NCBI GenBank assembly: GCA_030524175.1
Contig: JAUNHC010000008.1
Location: forward strand, 62,001-126,000
Length of the DNA: 64,000 bases
From: Eubacteriales bacterium
GTDB lineage: Bacteria > Bacillota > Clostridia > Lachnospirales > Lachnospiraceae
Direction: 5' to 3'
Both the position numbers and the translations under genes were made by a program. The number at the start of each line of letters is the position of its first letter. Position 1 is the first letter of the stretch. The notes below the pieces were generated by a model. The model was not told the DNA's origin and ran no database searches. It saw only the letters and a program-made list of their open reading frames with translations. Below are positions 60,341-64,000 of this stretch, piece after piece.

Positions 60341-63112
60341 TTATTTAACCACAATTTTCTTAATATCCGACCATTTTGTAAAATTCTTGGTGTAACCCTT
60401 TAGATAGGCATGTCCTGTCACATAATAGGTTCCGGGTTTAACATTTTTAAAAATAATTTTTGTACCGGTCTGATTTTTCATAATATATGAGTAATCCATG
60501 GTAAAGCCTGTATAATTCCCATCAGCATCTGTACTCACAGTCTTCACAAATACCCAGTCCGCACCTGTAGTTCCTTTTGGTCTGGACACATTTACAGTCA
60601 CATTTCTCCCTTTTATACTGGTATTCTTAATGACAGGGGCAGTATTTATTATTCCGTTTTTGACAGTAACCTTTATAAGCTTTGACCAAGGACTGAATAC
60701 TTTACGGTTTTGCTGATAGATATAGCTGTGGATCCCCACATAATAGGTCCCCTTGGCAGCACCTTTCAGTACGATCGTCTTGGAATCCCCGGAACAATTA
60801 ATGGTCTTTACTGCGTAATCAGAGGGAGTGTTTCCTGTTTTCTTCCTCGCAAGAACAGCATCAAATCCGCCGACCTTCTCCGGTGTTTTTATGGTAAGGC
60901 GCACATCGCAGTTTTTAACCTCTGTCTTTGTGATGGAGGGAGCCTTGGCCGTCTTTACAGTCACAGTGACCGGGGTGCTCTGTGACCAAAGGCCATACAC
61001 ATTCTTCCCTTCTTCTTTTCGGTAAGGACGGCAGTAGAGAAAGTAACTGCCCTTCTGAATATACTGGATAACAGCGGATGTGGATGTACTGTTCACAGAT
61101 TTCACAAAGCTGTTCTTCTCCAGGTCCGATTCCTTGGCAGTGAGGACAAATTGGTATCCCTCTGCGTCATTCACTCTGTCATATAAAGTAACATCGAGAT
61201 AATTGCCTGTAACCTTCGCTGTTTCAATCTGAGGCTGTCCCAGAGGGTCGTAGGCTTTCACCTGCACTGAAATTTCAACTGTGGTGTCAAGATCCTTATT
61301 ATTCTGCTCCTTTGGAATCTGCAGGTGTCCTTTGACTGTAAAATTCTGTTCCTCCTTGAGAGACGGATCATAGCTGCACTCTTCTGTATCCCATTCAACA
61401 GCCACATCGAACTGGGCCTCGCCCGCGCCGTTGACGCGCAGTGTTTCCGGCAGTTTTAATCCTACCGGACTTTTCTCTGCACCATTGGTAATACCCCCAA
61501 CAGGTTCAATAGGCAGCGCACTCTCAAAATTATAACTGCTTACAGTAAACCTGGCCTCCGCATAAGCAAGGGAAGATTTTCCTTCTTCTGTCTCAGCCCG
61601 GACATTCACCCACCACATATGACTGCCAACTTCCAGTCCTGAAGCTGGCTGCACAGTAAACTGCGCTGTTTCACCGGGAGCAAGGCTTGTCTTATCTATG
61701 CTTCCGATATCCAAATCTCTGCTGGAAAGCTGGGACAGCTTCACTGTATTGGTACTGATATTCTTCACAGTCAATGTTTGTTCCTGGGGTGCAGTGATAT
61801 AATACGCATATGCAGAATCAAAGGTTACTGAAGAAGGTGATATCTCAATATAATTCTGGGGCTTATCCGGCTTTGTGATATTCTGTACAATAGGTACAGC
61901 GAATCTGCTGCCGTCGTCTGTACATACATAAAACTCCTCCTGATAACTGCCATATTCATGCTTGGGCGTAATACACAGAAGGATACTGTCTCCCGGTTTC
62001 AATATGCGGTGTACATCCTCTGCCTCTTCATCGTCAATTTCAGCAGTATGGTCGCTTACAAAATAATTTTCAAGCATGGAAGTATCTCTTGTTACTTTAG
62101 TGTCCATCTTTCCTGTATTGGCAATCCGAACAAAAGTTTCGCCGTAAAGCTCATTGTCTTCCGAAAAAACATATTCATCCACCACAACCGTTTCCGGAAC
62201 AACAGTCAAATGATAATCCGCTTCTGAACGGCTGCCTATTGTTGCTTTCAAAGTAAATTCACATCTGGCGCCCTCATACGATACTAACGTTATCTTTTCC
62301 TCATAGGTACCTCCGGGCAATCCTTCTTTGCTCTTGACAAAAAGTCTTAAACGTCCGTTTCTGCCAATTTCAACGCCCTGGTCGTTTATCGGGTCAAACT
62401 GGAAATATTCACACTGCGGAAGTTCTGATATATGTACAGCCTCTTTACCGCAGTTGGTGATAAGCAGAGTTTTTGAAACATATTCTCCCGGAAGTGCATA
62501 TCCAAGATCTACAAGCCCCTCTTGTGCCTCAATCTCCATATCGTATGTGAGCCAAGGATCTGCCTTCTCAATAGTAAGCTCCAGTCTTCTCTCGGATTCC
62601 GCCTCCCCGTCTGCCGCTATTACATAGAAGCTGTTATCACCTTCCGTACGGGGAACTCCGGTAATGGCACCATCCTGAGTGAGAGTAAGGCCCTCTGGCA
62701 GAGTGTCTCCCCTTCCAAGTCTCCATCTGAGAGAATTTCCGGTTCTGCTGCTTCCTTCAAGCCGGGCTGAATAGTAGTCTCCCACTTTTCCATGGGGAAG
62801 GCTCAACGTACTGATATATGGCACATAAGCACGCTGGTCCTCTGCCCCATAGATTTCCGCCGTACCAGGTTCTGTTCCGGACTCCTGCCCTGAGAAAGAC
62901 ACCTCTGTCTCTTCCATGTTTTCTGATCGATCATCTATTAAATTCTCCGCTGCCTCGTCAACACCGCTTTCAAAGTTTTCTTCACTGTTAGCTGACGGAT
63001 ATTCCTCTCCTGAACTAAATAAATCTGATGCCAATACAGAAACAGGCATACTTGTTATCATTGCTGCGGCAACAGCAACCGCCGTCAGCTTCCTCCATAT
63101 TTTCTTCTTCAT
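60341..63112 (-). CDS. Large secreted protein with Ig-like and FN3-like domains (paralogue A)
   Basis: 923 residues from ATG 63112 (GGAAGG six bases upstream; earlier in-frame codons add basic residues with no ribosome site). Signal peptide MKKKIWRKLTAVAVAAAMIT then SMPVSVLAS. Domain order matches the downstream gene: putative-Ig (VGDYYSARLEGSSRTGNSLRW), beta-domain, two ASPM/Hydin-like parts, Big_4-like (VAVEWDTEECSYDPSLKEE) and three FN3-like repeats ending FTKWSDIKKIVVK. The two are clear tandem duplicates that have diverged a good deal. Likely transcribed together from a promoter at 63195-63222. Confidence 0.82.
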   Translation of the reverse strand: MKKKIWRKLTAVAVAAAMITSMPVSVLASDLFSSGEEYPSANSEENFESGVDEAAENLIDDRSENMEETEVSFSGQESGTEPGTAEIYGAEDQRAYVPYISTLSLPHGKVGDYYSARLEGSSRTGNSLRWRLGRGDTLPEGLTLTQDGAITGVPRTEGDNSFYVIAADGEAESERRLELTIEKADPWLTYDMEIEAQEGLVDLGYALPGEYVSKTLLITNCGKEAVHISELPQCEYFQFDPINDQGVEIGRNGRLRLFVKSKEGLPGGTYEEKITLVSYEGARCEFTLKATIGSRSEADYHLTVVPETVVVDEYVFSEDNELYGETFVRIANTGKMDTKVTRDTSMLENYFVSDHTAEIDDEEAEDVHRILKPGDSILLCITPKHEYGSYQEEFYVCTDDGSRFAVPIVQNITKPDKPQNYIEISPSSVTFDSAYAYYITAPQEQTLTVKNISTNTVKLSQLSSRDLDIGSIDKTSLAPGETAQFTVQPASGLEVGSHMWWVNVRAETEEGKSSLAYAEARFTVSSYNFESALPIEPVGGITNGAEKSPVGLKLPETLRVNGAGEAQFDVAVEWDTEECSYDPSLKEEQNFTVKGHLQIPKEQNNKDLDTTVEISVQVKAYDPLGQPQIETAKVTGNYLDVTLYDRVNDAEGYQFVLTAKESDLEKNSFVKSVNSTSTSAVIQYIQKGSYFLYCRPYRKEEGKNVYGLWSQSTPVTVTVKTAKAPSITKTEVKNCDVRLTIKTPEKVGGFDAVLARKKTGNTPSDYAVKTINCSGDSKTIVLKGAAKGTYYVGIHSYIYQQNRKVFSPWSKLIKVTVKNGIINTAPVIKNTSIKGRNVTVNVSRPKGTTGADWVFVKTVSTDADGNYTGFTMDYSYIMKNQTGTKIIFKNVKPGTYYVTGHAYLKGYTKNFTKWSDIKKIVVK

Positions 63113-63194
63113 ACTCAACCTTCCCTTCTTCATACGCTTCCTGAACTTTACCATACAGTTCACTGACACCAGGATTCCTATGGTACCTCTTTTC

Positions 63195-63222
63195 ATTATA
63201 CTACTATAATGCGTTTGTCACA
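63195..63222 (-). promoter_or_regulatory. Putative promoter of the surface-protein operon
   Basis: Minus strand TGTGAC (63217-63222), 16 bases, TATAAT (63195-63200). The remainder of the 295-bp divergent spacer (63113-63407) shows only A/T-rich sequence. Confidence 0.4.
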
Positions 63223-63407
63223 CGTTTTATTGCATAATACTGGCATATTTTGTCGAAAATTTTAGAATGATTTTTCTTTTCTTATATCTCAATTTATCCT
63301 ATAATGAAATTGCAACAACTTTCATGCTCCAGCTTAATCTCTGCCTGCTTTCTTTCAGGCGCTAATCTGGAACGGTTATCTAAATATATCTAAAGGGGAA
63401 CTATCTT

Positions 63408-64000
63408 ATGAAAAACCACACTTCTAAAAATTCTATACTGCAATCTTCTGATAACTTTTCTTTCTCGCAAAATGTAACCTCACCCAATCAAAATACCATC
63501 GAAATGTTTGAAAAAATGCAGTCAGAAATGACTGGCCCTCTGCCATATGGTTTTACTAACGACTATATGTTCCGGGCTGTATTCCAAAAGAATCATATTG
63601 CACTTAAGGATCTGCTCTGTGCTATACTCAATCTTTCTTCAGAAGATATCATTTCTTTGGAAATTACCAACCCCATCATACTAGGCGAAACCATTGATGA
63701 TAAGTCTTGTATTCTTGATATTCGTATACTTCTTAATAAAAACCGAAATATTAATATCGAAATGCAAATCGGTAATCTTTTCAATTGGCCCAAACGTTCC
63801 ACCTTCTATACCTGTCGTATGTATACAGATTTGCATAAAGGAGATGATTACATAAAAACACTTCCCTGTATTCATGTAGGTTTCGTCAATGAGTCACCTT
63901 TCCCAGATTATCATGAATTTCTAAGTAAGTATCAATTAATAAATTGTGAAAATGGGCATATTTTCTCTGGTGACATCACCATAATTATGATAGACTTAAG
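63408..64000 (+). CDS. PD-(D/E)XK nuclease-family transposase / Rpn-like protein (cut by window end)
   Basis: Open from ATG 63408 (AAAGGGGA ten bases upstream) to the right window edge, 197 residues seen. After a Ser/Asn-rich start, PLPYGFTNDYMFRAVFQKN and ALKDLLCAIL are the typical opening, and ILDIRILLNKNRNINIEMQI supplies the Asp...Glu-x-Gln active site of the PD-(D/E)XK_2 transposase/Rpn family. Such genes are recombination-promoting nucleases often present in many copies in gut Firmicutes. It uses more A/T-rich codons than its neighbours, in keeping with mobile origin. Confidence 0.85.
   Translation, partial: MKNHTSKNSILQSSDNFSFSQNVTSPNQNTIEMFEKMQSEMTGPLPYGFTNDYMFRAVFQKNHIALKDLLCAILNLSSEDIISLEITNPIILGETIDDKSCILDIRILLNKNRNINIEMQIGNLFNWPKRSTFYTCRMYTDLHKGDDYIKTLPCIHVGFVNESPFPDYHEFLSKYQLINCENGHIFSGDITIIMIDL

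Overview
The window looks like chromosome from a low-to-mid GC, spore-forming Firmicute of the Lachnospiraceae (Blautia-like). Signs are the remA-gmk-rpoZ order, two T-box leaders, strong A/G-rich ribosome binding sites, Clostridia-type scpA/scpB, a SleB-type cell-wall hydrolase with choline/glucan-binding-like repeats, and a Cys/Gly-rich small protein of the kind seen in gut clostridia. The genus is inferred from protein character, not from a marker gene. No rRNA or tRNA gene was recognised.

Positions 1-43.3 kb are mostly housekeeping genes, almost all on the minus strand. They include a cut-off biotin-dependent carboxyltransferase; two PBP5-type D-Ala-D-Ala carboxypeptidases; an orphan SmtB/ArsR metal sensor; scpA/scpB; an ABC exporter-nudC-molybdopterin-binding operon; a response regulator/histidine kinase/acidic membrane protein operon; an Xre regulator-ABC transporter operon; a DbpA-like helicase; cardiolipin synthase; rpsU; a T-box-controlled tyrS-alaS pair; RNase HI with a membrane-tethered MutS-like ATPase; a secreted SleB-like hydrolase; a cluster of small unknown proteins near 31-32 kb; a long yicC-remA-gmk-rpoZ-rimO-pgsA-cinA operon; a divergent rqcH; an orphan PTS IIC; and an ABC-F ATPase.

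Positions 43.3-54.5 kb are an accessory region between the ABC-F gene and leuS. It holds three base-excision or alkylation-repair type proteins (an Fpg/Nei-like protein lacking the catalytic proline, an AlkD-like protein and Tag), six GNAT acetyltransferases plus a decayed seventh, a PHP phosphatase, a MATE pump, an AraC regulator and a SdpI-like membrane protein. Embedded in it are two CRISPR arrays with type I-C-like repeats. They have different hairpin stems but the same repeat ends and the same leader inverted repeat, and no cas gene lies anywhere in the window. This is the most unusual part of the window.

Positions 54.8-64 kb hold leuS behind a leucine T-box, a two-gene operon of large paralogous secreted Ig/FN3-like proteins, and the start of a PD-(D/E)XK transposase-family protein cut by the window edge.

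A family of about 30-bp palindromes of the form GTAACAGTTCA...TGAACTGTTAC recurs at least six times in short intergenic or leader positions of minus-strand operons.
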